From positions 558,001 through 622,000 of the forward strand of contig JANQBS010000001.1 of NCBI GenBank assembly GCA_033085395.1: 64,000 nucleotides of DNA. The letters are read 5' to 3'. This DNA is from Xanthoparmelia taractica. Its lineage: Eukaryota > Ascomycota > Lecanoromycetes > Lecanorales > Parmeliaceae. Under the pieces are notes generated by a model, which did not search any database, was not told where the DNA came from, and worked only from the letters and a program-made list of their open reading frames with translations. Below, piece by piece: positions 24,272 through 35,955 of this stretch (position 1 is its first letter; every line of letters starts with the position of its first letter). Made by a program: the position numbers and the translations under genes.

Positions 24272-26604
24272 TCAAGTCAGGCCTTCTAAACACCTAATCA
24301 TAGCCCGATCCTTGACCCCTCTCTCTTCGGCCTCCAACTTCCTCATCTCCTGCCTCGCTTGATCCTTCTCGAAGAGATTGTCCTGTTGCTGCAACTTCAA
24401 CCACGCTTTATGTCTTTCGCAGCGTTTCTTTTTGCAGACCCCGCGACCGATTTCCTCCTCCTCTTTCTCTTTCTCTGCATCCTTGGAAGCCTCATCGCCG
24501 TCCTCTTTCTCTTTTAGTGTGGGTGCTTCCAAAACACCATCCTTTTGAAGCGCTTTCTGGCCTTCGGGCGACGAGCGCCAATCGTTGAATTCGTCTTCGG
24601 ACCAAGTTAAGCGGGAGTCGTAGCCACAGATGTTGTTGACCGATTTGTCCTGCTCTTTCATCTCCGCAAGCACGTTCTTCGCTCGCGCAGTAATCAACAG
24701 CAGAAGCTTGTCGCGATCATCCAGTAGCTTCCTCCTCGCCCTGCAGCGATCCTTCTTTTGCGTGATGCTCTCCAGCTGAGTCGTCTCCTCAGCAGTGTAG
24801 GTAGGCTGCGGTTTCTCAAATCCCCCATCTTCCATCTTGACGTCTTCCCCTTCTGGACTTGCAGTAGCAGGCGGACTCAGCACCCCATCACCTAATCTTC
24901 GAAACGAATCAAGATCCTTCGATCTATCAACCAAAGCCTTCAGCTCCGACGGCTTCAGCACACCACCAAGACGTGCATGGTCATCATCGGAAGCCTCTTC
25001 GGTGTTGCCGGAATTATCGGTATAATTGTTGCGCCTCTTCTTCTTCGTACTTCCTGGCCCATCCCTCTGCTCTGCGGAGCGTTTTCCAAGCGCAAGGATC
25101 CTCATGAACTCGGCTCCATGTGCGTCCGAACAGTACTTTGACTTGACTTGGCCCTCTGATCCATCACGTGCGGGTTCACCGCATCCTTCAAGCCGACACA
25201 TCCTTTTCCATAGAGTCTCATTCCCTTTCTCTGCGCAACTCGGACCTGACGTGGTCAGCAGGGCCTCAATTTCCTCGCAATCTTAGGTAACTCACAATAC
25301 CACTTGGATATGAGCTTGGTCTTTTCGGCAGCCATATCCACACATCGACCGTGGAACCAACCTTCGCATGGTCCATCGCAGGCAATCATGAGAGTATGAT
25401 CATCCGGCTTGCGACATATGCAGAAGAGCTCTCCATCGTCCGTGGCATCCTCATCATCTTCCTCGCCGTTGAGAACCGACGAACTACGCGCAGGTGTCTC
25501 GGATCCCTGCTTGCGGTTCTTGGGTGCCGGAGTTTGGCTTGCGCGGCTCGTCGCAGGAGTGCCCGTATGTTGCGCCGGAGGTGTCCCGTCAACACTCTCA
25601 CTCTCGATCTTGCGCTTCTTCGCCGGTGGTTTCGCCGTGCTGGCATTCCCTTTCTTCGGAGCTGCTCGCTTCTTGCTTAGCGCTGGTTTTGGTTTCATTG
25701 TGGCAGAATCAGTTGGAACAGGTGTGGGGGTGTGACTTGCGTCGTTCTTGATATCTGTAATGCTTTTGAGGGCTGGGGTACCGATGTTTGAAGAGTGATC
25801 AAACGCGATTGAAGAAGCTTCCACGGCGGGTCTGTTGTATTGTTGAGGTGTTTCCAGTGAGTTCTCCTGCACTTCTGCTTTGATCTCAACCTGATCACTT
25901 TGAGTTTTTGGTAAGGTTGTAGCTGAGATTGAATCTGAAGGTCTAGGTGAGGGTTGGCGTATTTGTGAGGTGGCCGGCGCGTCTGAATTTTGGTACGGGT
26001 CTTGTTTGTCGGTTCCGTCGGGTTTTCGTGATGAAAATGACGCTAGCTGTTCGGATGTATCACCATTGGCATATTCAGTCAGATCTTCTTGTGCTGTGGC
26101 ACCTGGCGCATGCGTAGAATATGAATTACTCTGAGTCGGTGGTGATCGTACAAGAGAAGGTAAACGCGCCGAGTAGTCAATTTCATTTGATAGCTTCTTT
26201 TCCTCATTAGACGAGTGCGAGTGGTATTGTTCTAATCCAGAGACCTGTGCTGAAGATTGATTCCCGGCGTGAGAGAAGTCATTACCAAGTGGAGTAAATG
26301 TATGGCTCGACCCAGGCCTCGACCCGTAGTGATTATAACCCTGAGATGACGCCGGCGCAAAGGTGCTACTCTGAGGAGGTGAGAGTATAGGAGGGGTACT
26401 GCTTGCAGCAGCAGCCAAAGCATCGAGCCCAGGCGAGGTCAAGGACGCGAAACGAGGAGGACTTGTACTGTGGCCATCAAAGGACGAGCGATGAGCAGCG
26501 CGGTGATCCTGCCCATCCAAGACCAAAGGCTGAGGGGCTTGAGGAGGGGAAGAGGGTGCAGCAGAGGCTGGGGCGGGGTTGAGGAGTTCGGAGAGTCTGG
26601 ACAT
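24272..26604 (-). CDS. spp1: PHD-finger protein of the Set1/COMPASS complex (Spp1/CFP1 family)
   Basis: Exon 1 26604-25296 and exon 2 25245-24272, joined over a 50 nt intron (25246-25295); 760 aa. The intron lies inside the PHD finger and its removal restores the last zinc ligands: WYC|PSCAEKGNETLWKR. The finger has CICRKPDD...MIACDGPCEGWFHGRCV, a methyl-lysine-reading type. After it come a Cys/His cluster (CRLEGC...KYCSDAHG) and the CFP1 C-terminal region (NICGYDSRLTW, then CKKKRCERHKAWLKLQQQD). The roughly 340-residue N-terminus is Ser/Pro/Thr-rich and disordered, with a basic KKRAAPKKG/PPAKKRK patch that looks like a nuclear localisation signal. Known role: recruits Set1 for H3K4 methylation at promoters. 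Confidence 0.9.
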
Positions 26605-27343
26605 CGTGGTGCAAGGGGATCAGGTGTCGGTGGGATGGTGTTGGTTCAAGCAAAAGGCATTACAAGGGTATGCGATTGATGTTGTATATTTCTCATGGCT
26701 TCTAGAGTGAACGTGGTGGTGGATTGGGAGGCTGGTGATACAGGTGTCTCTTGTTGGACGATCTTCGAGAACCAGGACCCAAAAGATCGACAGCAGGGAT
26801 TCGTCAACGGCTTTCCAATGTATCACGTGACGCATGAAAATCTCCGCGTCCCAGTCCTTTGAGACAGGGCCTGTCCTTGTTCGCTCGCCTGGGTCTCAAT
26901 CAATTTGCGAGACTTATCCTAATCAATATCTACGAGGCCAGCTAACATGGGCAACATTGGTAAAAGTAAGGTGCCATGCACCAACGAGATGTGTTGAATG
27001 TTTTGCTATGTAATTAAATTGACAAGCACTGTGCCAAATGCAGGATATCATCTTTCCAAGCTTGTTGCCATATGCCAGGCATGCTTTTCCTTACCATGAC
27101 CTTGAAACCCCAGTGCCAACTCGTTATACACATCGTGCATGAAGCAATCGAGCGCACTCAGTATCCCTTCCTCGGTCCTCCAACTGTACCGGCCTTTCCA
27201 GCAAGGGAGTATTAGACAGTATAATAACCCGAACCATCCATAATGTACGATTATCACTTCGTGCCTCGCTCCATCCTCCATACTCATTCATTCCGGAACG
27301 CCATGCTTGATCGTAATCCACGTAGCCATATGTGCAAACCGTA
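26605..27343. other. intergenic region
   Basis: Promoter of the Spp1-like gene and 3' flank of the glycosyltransferase gene. A minus-strand reading frame at 27048-27287 has no recognisable domain. Confidence 0.55.
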
Positions 27344-28815
27344 TCAGTTGCTCTGGATCTCCTCCTCTTGTGTACCGGTCCGGTACTCTGTGGTTATAGG
27401 TCCATCCATAACTGTATCTTCGCCATACTGATTTTCCACCATGTCCATACGCCCGTCGATCAAATGCTCCAAGTTCATTCGCGTGCTATGAACCGTATTG
27501 TACGAGAAGCCTTTGGTTCTGACGCTGGTCAGATTCCGGTCGTCTATATCCGAATCTCTCCCGTTGGCACCAGCGGGCTTGTGTTCGCCAAAAACTTGTG
27601 GGAAGACGCTTATGCATTTGAAGCCTCGGTCCTGATCTTCGCACATGTCATGGAGGCCGAAATCAATTGGCTTGTTATAAATATCGATAGAGAGATATTT
27701 CAGAATCTTAGCAGCACCGTGGTACGAGAGCGCATATGCGTAGGTGCAGGTGTCTCCGGCTGTGAAGAACATTATTCTAGTGTGTTCGTCGTAGGGGGAC
27801 ATATCCGGTGTATCGCCATAGTTTGTGCGATGTTCTTGTGGAGGGACGCTCGGGTCGTTTCTCATTATGAAGCGCCGGTCGTCTTCTTTGATGGTTGAGG
27901 TTGCACAATGGCCCAACCATATCAGGTCCCAGCCGTCACCATAAGGTGAATGAGGGGCTTCATCTTGAGGCGTATCAAGGAGGCTTTGGCTACCGAGAGC
28001 AATGTATTCCATCATAGATCGAAGATTCACATCCCAGTCGGCATCATCTTCGATGATGATGGCTGATGACAAGCGTCTGCGGACGATCCTAAATACGAGA
28101 AAAGAATGTTAGCGTGAGGTTCAGACAGCGGAGGGAGAGCAGAAGCACTCTTTGGCAAAGTCCATATGTCCACGCCAACAGCCTATAACGCCTGCGACAC
28201 CGGGTCTCTTCTCCCATGTCTTGGGTGATTATCAGCATTGTAGCCTCTTGCACGGAAAAGACAAGTAGGCTTACACCAGACAGCGCCTTTTGCGAGACAG
28301 ACTCTCCTTGGACACCATCCAGGACATCGAAGTCAAAGCCCATAACAGAAGCGGCCAAAGTCATTGCGTCGAGTTTGTCAGTCCGTGATGGCATATTGAG
28401 GACGAAAACCTTCTCGAACTATGAAGAGAAAGGTTATCAGTGACAGCTCATCATCTACCAAAGGCTGAATTCTACGTACCCCCAATGAGGTGTTCTTGAG
28501 GTCGGCGAGACTGGTGTCGGAGAGACGTCTTCCGGTATTGCCGAGGATAGGACCGGTGGATTTCGGCCTGCCCCTCAACCATGACTTCCCTTGCGTGTTC
28601 GGTTTTGCTGCTGAGGCTGTTGAATTGGTAGGGCGGTGAGTATAGTCGCTCATGAAGCTGTTGGAACGTCGGAAGGCGACCCAAGTGAGAAAGAAGAGAG
28701 AGGCAAGAAGAGAGAGCAGGACCATTCTCCGCTTGGCTTCCCTCCTCTCACGACGCATGGTTGCGGGATGTCTTAATGGGGAATACGCAGGTTCACTGTC
28801 GTCGAAGGTGCCCAT
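27344..28815 (-). CDS. glycosyltransferase family 25 (LPS-type) protein, type II membrane
   Basis: Four exons: 28815-28480, 28418-28277, 28191-28149 and 28088-27344; 1266 nt, 421 aa. Introns of 61, 85 and 60 nt. A single transmembrane segment (RMVLLSLLASLFFLTWVAF, residues ~30-48) after a basic cytoplasmic tail gives type II Golgi topology. GT25 motifs: VFVLNMPSRTDKLDAM, the short exon 3 segment GCWRGHMDFAKE, the acidic metal-binding motif IIEDDADWD, and WDLIWLGHC. The catalytic domain faces the lumen in such proteins. The family includes beta-galactosyltransferases and collagen glycosyltransferases; the fungal substrate is not known. The 43 nt third exon is easy to miss but keeps frame and matches the usual GSWRAH motif position. 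Confidence 0.87.
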
Positions 28816-31306
28816 GATGTTTCTGTGTAACAACGATAAGGCAGGAGGTAGGAAGGTGGGAAACGAGAATAACAATAATGAGACAAGCGATGCCAAGCAA
28901 GGACGGACGTTTTGCCGATCAGCTCTGATAGGAAAGCGAAGGATGTAGGATTTGCTGTACTTGGTACATTTGCCAAGCATGTCATGCGGGTTGCGAGATA
29001 GTCATGCATGTACAAATACGTGTGATAGTTGCCATGAGGAACGATAGAAGAGAAACAACCTTTGTTCGGTGGTAGAAGAGTAAGACGGAATAAATGCCTC
29101 ACCACTTCTCTTTCGTGTCCGAGGATGACCTGCAAGTTATCTGACTGTATTACCATTTATAGACACGAGACCTGGGAGAGTATAATCTATGTAGATTGTA
29201 TACGAGGTAAGAGTGACGAGGTACTTTGATGATACTTGACAGGCTACACACTTCTTTTGCGGTCTGTCCACTGTCCAGTGATTGTTCAAGCTTCGGGTGC
29301 CCGGACTGTGCGGCTACATCTAGTGCCCGGTACTTACCTTAGCCGGACACCAGAAACGGTCAATTTCCAAGGCTCTAACACTGGCACTAGACTAGCCTTC
29401 CCGTCATAAATTCGTATCTGCCCCTCATTTTCCAGAGTCTTGGCGCGCCATTGAAATCGAATACGGCTGCAAAGTCTTCGGGTTGTACTTTTTCCGGGTA
29501 TTTTAAACGAGTCACGCATGATCGGCGTAAGCCCCAATACCGGTTACAGTAGAAAGAAAAGTTTAAAAGGCATTTCCATTGGTCAAAGCAAACGAAATGC
29601 GACTCCTAATGCAAGTATTCGATAGTACTTGGTAACATCCATGATTCATCCACTTGCATATAACTCACCTCACATATTCCTCCTAGAAGTACAACCACTG
29701 CGTAAGCCCCACTTCGCACTCCTCTTCGTAGATAATGCTACAACTATCAGCGCGCATCGACTCGACATTCCCCGAGTACACAAAACATTCTGAAATCCAC
29801 AATGTCGTGTGACGCTCTTCAGCAGGAGAGAGTCCGCGACCACCCAACCAATCTGAGGCATGGACCTCCATCGCGACTGCATCTCGCCTTTCTCGTCGGT
29901 GGCCAGCCCTCGGATAGTCGGCTTACCATGTCGGCGTCGATGATTCGGTGAGAAATTGGCACAAGGGTGGTTCGAGGATGCAACGAATCAAAGTCAACGC
30001 CTCATGATTCCGTAATACCAAGGTCCTACGGACATGTTTGGATGATAAGAATATCGCGCAGTGCGATTCGCACGACTGGAAGCTGTCACTTTAAGTCGGT
30101 TCTTTAATCGCAAGCTAATTAGACTTGGGACCTTCTGGACGTACTGTACAGTACTTAGGCTTCACTTCTAAGATAAAAGAAGTCCTCACTACTGGTGGGA
30201 AGAGAGCTAATTGACTGATTGAAGAATCTATCGTCTGATCGGTTGCGTAAATGTAAAGTATACACTACCACTAATAAGGTACTGTAGCTCCGTACTAGTA
30301 CTTCAAATCGGCAGCACGGAATAACTCGGATCCGACGTGCAGATTGGCGCTAAGCCCTGCAGAGACCCCTTTCAGTTCATCAGCCTCATCCTCATCCTCA
30401 TCCTCGTCATCATCCCACCACTTTCCTTATTCCTCAACTCTTGTGACATGCATGGCGTATTATGGAGGAGCACATTGAGATTTTCCTCGAGAATGGAGTT
30501 ATCGGTCGTCAACGACAGCCTCTGCAGGCCTTTTGGGCAAATTCTTCTTCTAATACCCCAGCATCCAGTCAAGTAACAGAACTCTTCGCCTTCGAATTTC
30601 TACACCAGTCTGCTATCGCCTTCAAATCGCCATGTCACCAACAATAATGATGATGGCAATTCGCCTTCCAATCATGGCTTTCTAATGACTCATGGCTTCG
30701 TCAGAACCATTCTACGAACAGGCAACCGGGTGGCCCCATCTAGCCGAAGAGCATCCAAATATTCACCGGATGCCTGTCCTCGTACTTTCCATCTCCCCTC
30801 CTTACCAATCAAGACCGTCCCTCACCCTGAAGGCTCGCATCCAGATCCTCTAGGTTTTGATACCGGCATTTATTTCCTTTGAACCTCTTTGCATGGGCGA
30901 AACAAGCGCAACTTGACTTAACATCTCCCCAATGCCTTACCATTATCCCAATGTGGAAGTTGATCGTCTCCAGTGACGAGTCCTATTATCGCTCTAGACA
31001 TATTACCCCAAGCAGCCACAATTCGTTCCATCACTGTGTTTTGATAGAGCCGCAGCAGTCATCCAAGTGTTGTATAGCTATAGCGAACAAAGATCTCGCT
31101 ACCCGCAGGTCAGCCAGTCACAAAGGATCAACAATACGGATCACCCAATCATCTCCTATGGTTTCAATTGTCAATAGGTAGGCGAACAGCAGAGGGTGGA
31201 TGTCACAAGTCGCTGAGAATAGCTTGCAATTAATTATACGCAATCGTACCGCACACTAAGTACAAGAAGCGGTTTCGATCTCGTCCCCAGACATTGATTT
31301 CATGTC

Positions 31307-31343
<37 letters not shown>

Positions 31344-32275
31344 CTCTTTCCCCTGATGCCATTCCTTTTCCCCTCCGCAATATCCTCTTTCCCCACACAA
31401 GGCCAAAACGTAGGTGCTTTGTCCACGTGTATACATGTGAACCAACAACGTGCGGAAATGCCACCTCGTAGCGTGCCCGACAAAACATGGACGTCTGCCT
31501 TAACCATGGACAATAAAAGCTGCCAGCGTCCTAAGGCTGTAATCCTTAAGGTAGCCACCATAGCCAACCACAAACACTCACCACCACCACCACCATATCC
31601 GGTTGGTTGTCATAGCCGAATGCCATTCCATGAGACCCACTATTCCGCAGTCCGACCGTTTGGGACCATTCGTCGCGAACGAGCCAGCTCCTTCTTATCA
31701 ACTTCTAAAAGTCATCGACAAGACTTCGGCATCGGCAAGAAGCGATGCCGACCTGATTGGTACTTCGTAGTATCGGCGTCTATTATATCCACTGATTCCA
31801 CGCTCGGAACGTCGCTCATAGGCAACAACAACGAGTAGCAACGCAAGAGGTAGGTCATTGGGCTTCGCGAAAACCCTGTACTTGTAATATCGTAAGCACT
31901 TAAGGCGGGAAAAAGGACACAGCGTTAGGGGGGACGATAACGATGGTGGATATTATTGGACGTCTCTGGTAATCAGTCCCGGCAATTTTGTTGACTTGGG
32001 GTTACCCATCCTCGAATCATATGTAGTGGCTGCGTTGTCTGAAGGGACTGGAGCCCAAGGAGATCGAATTGGTAGCGTAAGGATGCAACAAACGTACGAA
32101 GTATTCTCACACTCATCAGGATAATGTACAATCTGTCAAATGCTGAGACATTATACAACGTAAATGCATGATCTGCTATGATATTGTACACGCAATGCCC
32201 GAGGTCGAACTCTCCTCTCCCAACAACGAAAGACCGTCTCCTCTCCTTATTCCTACTGGAATCTTTTGGAACTTC
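28816..32275. other. gene-poor region, 3.4 kb
   Basis: No reading frame here has a domain I recognise. Contents: a TCATCC hexamer-type repeat near 30385-30412, a TC dinucleotide run at 31309-31341 and a short CAC run near 31580. The longest frames are either built on these repeats or have no family-like sequence. It may hold noncoding RNA or UTRs that cannot be seen by eye. Confidence 0.5.
31309..31341. repeat. (TC)n microsatellite
   Basis: Uninterrupted TC dinucleotide run of about 33 nt. Confidence 0.95.
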
Positions 32276-33037
32276 TCACTTCTTCCCAGTCACAGCACCA
32301 GCAGGCTTCTTCACCGCACCCGCAGCCCCACCTCCCCTCCCCGTAACGCTCCCTCCAACCTTCCCACCCCTTGCAGCCGCATTCGTAGGAGGCTTCTTCG
32401 CCGCATTCGCAGCGCCACCAGCAGGACCCTTCAACGCCTCCGCCCTCCCCGTCACCTTACCCCCTCCCCGCGCCGCCGCCGCCGCCCCCCCAGCACCCGT
32501 CGCCTTCCCACCAGCAGCACCCGCACCCGCACCCGCCGCCTTCTTCTTCTTATCCCAATTCTCCTTCGCAGCCGCAATAGCCTTCGCCCTCGCATCCGCC
32601 GCCACCTGCGCCCCAACCGCACTCCTCGCATTCCCCTGCTCCTTCTTCCCCTGTGCCCCCTGCGCTCCCGCGGGCATAATCGCCTTCTGCTCCTTCGTCG
32701 TACCCGTACCCGTACCCGCAGAGGCCTTCCCGCCCTTATACGGCGTATACCCCGAAAACCCGCTCATGCGCGCCGCCTCCTTGCTCTTCGCCAGCCCGAG
32801 CGGGTTCCCAGCGGACCCGACGCGTGGCCCGCCGGCACCCGTCGCGTCCTTGACGTAGTTCGCGCCGTCGTTGACGTAGGAGGCCCAGCCTCCCGCTGCG
32901 CCCGCGATGCCGTCGCCTACGTTGCGGCCTGTTTGGGCGATGCCGTCGCCGACGGCTTGGATGGCGCCGCCGACGGCGGAGCCGGCGCCTGCGACTGTTG
33001 TGTCGACGGCGGTCCAGAGGGGGTCGAGGAGGCCCAT
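32276..33037 (-). CDS. Gly/Ala/Lys-rich low-complexity protein (hypothetical)
   Basis: Single-exon frame of 253 aa starting MGLLDPLWTAVD. The N-terminal half has repeated short amphipathic segments of the type GSAVGGAIQAVGDGI and GRNVGDGIAGAAGGW, then GPRVGSAGNPLGLA. The C-terminal half is basic and dominated by G, A and K. Similar short Gly-rich proteins starting MGLLDPVW are, as far as I recall, common unnamed proteins in filamentous ascomycetes. The composition is LEA-like, but no function is established. Long frames exist on the opposite strand (32168-33196 and 32178-32858). I treat them as shadows caused by high GC, because the minus frame has the ordered N-terminus. No signal peptide or membrane span. 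Confidence 0.7.
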   Translation of the reverse strand: MGLLDPLWTAVDTTVAGAGSAVGGAIQAVGDGIAQTGRNVGDGIAGAAGGWASYVNDGANYVKDATGAGGPRVGSAGNPLGLAKSKEAARMSGFSGYTPYKGGKASAGTGTGTTKEQKAIMPAGAQGAQGKKEQGNARSAVGAQVAADARAKAIAAAKENWDKKKKAAGAGAGAAGGKATGAGGAAAAARGGGKVTGRAEALKGPAGGAANAAKKPPTNAAARGGKVGGSVTGRGGGAAGAVKKPAGAVTGKK

Positions 33038-34464
33038 TTTTTGGGGAGGGGGTTTGTGGTGTGGTGGGTTGGTTTGGTTGGTTTGGTTGGGTGGTGGAAG
33101 AAAAAGGGGAGGGGGGGGGTTGAGAAGGAGGGTTTGGGGGTTGGACTGTTGTTTAGTTTGTTGTTTGCGTTGTATGAGGGTGTTTGGTTTGTATGAGGAG
33201 GAAGAGAAGACGCCAGAGGAGAAAGCTGTGTATTGAACTCTACTACGTCAACTTTGTCGAGCCATTTCGAACAGGAATTGAGATTCAGGGTCTATGACGT
33301 AAGAGTACAGGGGTCTGATTGGTCAGGCAAGTCTGTCTCAAGGCTTGGCAATTTCGATGGGTTTATGCAGGAACGTCGTATTTATGCGTGTTTTATGAAA
33401 TTGCTACCCTTCAAAGCACACTGCTATAAAGCCACCGTTCCCTTCTCCACCCATTGTCCATTGATGTAGTCCCCCAACCTCTTCAATCATGTCCTGCGTG
33501 CATTTTTGACGAGCAACAAGCGATGCTCATCCTATGCTGGACAGCAGGTAAAACAGCGTCAGCTATGCAAGGCTGTGCAAGGTTTCCTTACAGAGGTACT
33601 CGCTCCGTGAAAGCAAAATGTTTCTCGACGCTACAACTTCCTTTTGAGAAGCCGCAGGCTCCGTACACTTAATGTCTCGAGCCCTGCACTCATCATTCCT
33701 ACGGCCAAGGCTCGAGACTCAGCTTTGAAGAACTACAATGAAGAGATCTTCATGTTCCCGAGAGATTAAGGCGCGTTGGCGAGATCCTACATCTTACTTG
33801 CAGAAGTGATAGGGCAATAAAATGGTCTACATGTGAAGCTCCTTTTTTTTTTTCGACATCCCTTTCGTATCAGCAAAGCACCCCCGAACTCGTTACGAAT
33901 TCGATTCTAACAGCCAGTCTATTGGTGAAGGCGAAGAAACAGGGTCATCGACACCAAAATTGGCCAGTAGCCTCATAACTTCGCACTACCTTTTAGAGGC
34001 GTCGTTTGAGACATCTCTTCTAGACTCAATACTAACCGTAAGCCTAAAATTAAGTAGAGTCCAGATACACCTTAGATATAAAAATATGTAGATATAGCTA
34101 AACCCTTCAACTTAGGCGCTATCCAATGTATTAGAATATACTGCTAGGCCTTGACGTATAGGTCTTTTAATACTGACCTCCGTATACCAAACCAGCACGA
34201 CCGCTAGCAGACTTTCGTTTTATGCAGCCTTACCCTCATATGTCAGCCTCGGCGCCTGAGGAAAGGCTGAAACAGCTGCACTCTCAATTATCTACTGGCT
34301 AATGGGTCTCAAAAAGTGGGCTACGCACTACAGGAAAATGAACCCCATGTCCTTCTTAGTGTGTTCATGCAGCGTTAAATTGATGGAGGAGATGTTTCAT
34401 CCATGGATCGAGACGTATCACGAGAATGCAATATATGGACCACGCCATGCACCTGCCGGGAAGT
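33038..34464. other. intergenic region, AT-rich to the right
   Basis: No supported gene. From about 33990 onward base composition turns AT-rich with many TA steps and CTA/TAG triplets, which looks like the edge of a mutated repeat block. Confidence 0.5.
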
Positions 34465-35523
34465 CCTGGGGGCGCAGGATAGGGGCGCAGCGCAGGATTC
34501 GCTTAATTTTACCTAGCTACTTAGATTTGTATGATAGCCCCACCAAAATTCAAGTACCTTGGTAACCCACACAGAACTTCCACTATATGCAAATATTCCA
34601 ATCCCACATCAAATATTCAATCAATCCACACCAAGTCAACCAAACCAAGCCTAACATCCACATCTCACTCCACAACGGTCACAGCCATAGATCCCACCAT
34701 AGACGCATCTCCCTCCCTCCTTATAGACCTCACCGTCGCCGCCAACGGCCCTCTCAGCCTTATCTTCTACTAAGCAGATGGGTTGAATAGCCCTACAGAA
34801 GAAAAAAAAGCATAATTAGGCTAGCGCACGTAAAATGACGGCTACGGAGACCTCTGAAAGAGAGGCTCGACAGCAGGAGAAGTAGAAGAAGCAGATATCA
34901 AGGCCTATCTATCAGATTCCTCCCTTATCAGCTTTTCGCCCTTCTCTCCGCCTTTCTCCGCCTCTTCCGGCTATTTTGCTAGCTTTTCTGGCTACTCAGC
35001 TAGCTCCTTCGGCTATTCAGCCAATCTTAGAGCCTTAGAAGCCTCGTGACCGACCTAAAGGAAGCAAGAACAGTGCTTCCTTCGCTTCGTCAGTGCTTAT
35101 AAAATCTAAATCTGACCGTTCAATTAAGGAAAAGAAGGTGTGAGAGTAAAACAAAGGCCTATCTCAGAAGAGATCCCGAGGGCCTACGTTGGATGCTACA
35201 CTTCAGCCTACTATGCAGCCAATTAAGAAGAAGTCTAAGTAGAACCTAGTATCTAGTGAGGATATAGATGAGAGGGAGTCTCAGTAGCAGCGTATTCTAA
35301 GAATAGTCTATTTGCTGAGGAGACCCCCTAAGAGCGAGAAATAAGCATGTAGTAGCTACTCATTACGTTATATATTTATATATAGACCTCATGAAATGAT
35401 TGCGACACCATATTGTAGATATCCTGTCCAGCTACCCTTATTTTGGTGGGGCTACCATACAAATTTGGGAGTAAGGCAAGTTAGCCGAATCCTGCGCTAC
35501 GCCCCTATCCTACACCTACCACT
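34465..35523. mobile_element. degraded DNA transposon / MITE-like element with terminal inverted repeats
   Basis: Inverted repeats of about 85 bp bound a 1.06 kb segment: left arm about 34465-34549, right arm about 35440-35523. Shared blocks, read inward from the ends, include AGGATAGGGGCG, then AGCGCAGGATTCG, and at the inner end the complement of ATTTTGGTGGGGCTA. The arms differ mainly by transitions. The interior has many stops in all frames. A peptide RDRPKGSKN (35045-35071), like an AT-hook, can be read in one frame, but no transposase catalytic motif is recognisable. The exact outer ends and target site duplication could not be fixed, so the superfamily is unknown. Confidence 0.7.
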
Positions 35524-35955
35524 CAGCTATATCATCCATTCGCTTGTCTTACCATTTGCGGAAGTGCTTGCGCTGCGGCGAATGACCTTTGGCCCTTCTT
35601 GAATGGTGATCCGATTGTCACTCGAGCGGCCGAGCTGGCGTTCGCATACCTCTCCTGTCCCCTGCATCTCGTTAATACGTGTTTGGTAGGCACAATGCGG
35701 GTCTGCTTAGGCACTGCCACTCCGGTACACTCTGAAATTGAGGTCGAAGCTGTAGTCCCATGTCCTCAGATCATCCTGCTCAGTCTACAATATCTTTCAA
35801 ATTCTTCCCACTGCCACATGTGTGCGTCCCTCGACCTTCTTCAACCTGTTCTTCATGGCGAGTTCTTAAAGTTATCCGCGAGAATTGATAGCTTTCCTTC
35901 AGCGCATTATTGCTAGTGTCTTGTTCCTGGTTTTACGCATCATTCATACTAAATA
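35524..35955. other. intergenic region
   Basis: Spacer and promoter of the following membrane-protein gene. Overlapping short frames at 35532-35916 have no recognisable domain. Confidence 0.5.

Noticed and set aside
28816..32275. Several 60-180 codon frames in the gene-poor stretch, for example 31302-31838
   Set aside because: Built partly on microsatellites, with no family-like sequence or splice pattern.
32168..33196. 342-codon plus-strand frame over the Gly/Ala-rich gene
   Set aside because: Arg/Leu/Pro-rich translation typical of a GC-rich shadow; the minus frame has a structured N-terminus and a natural start.
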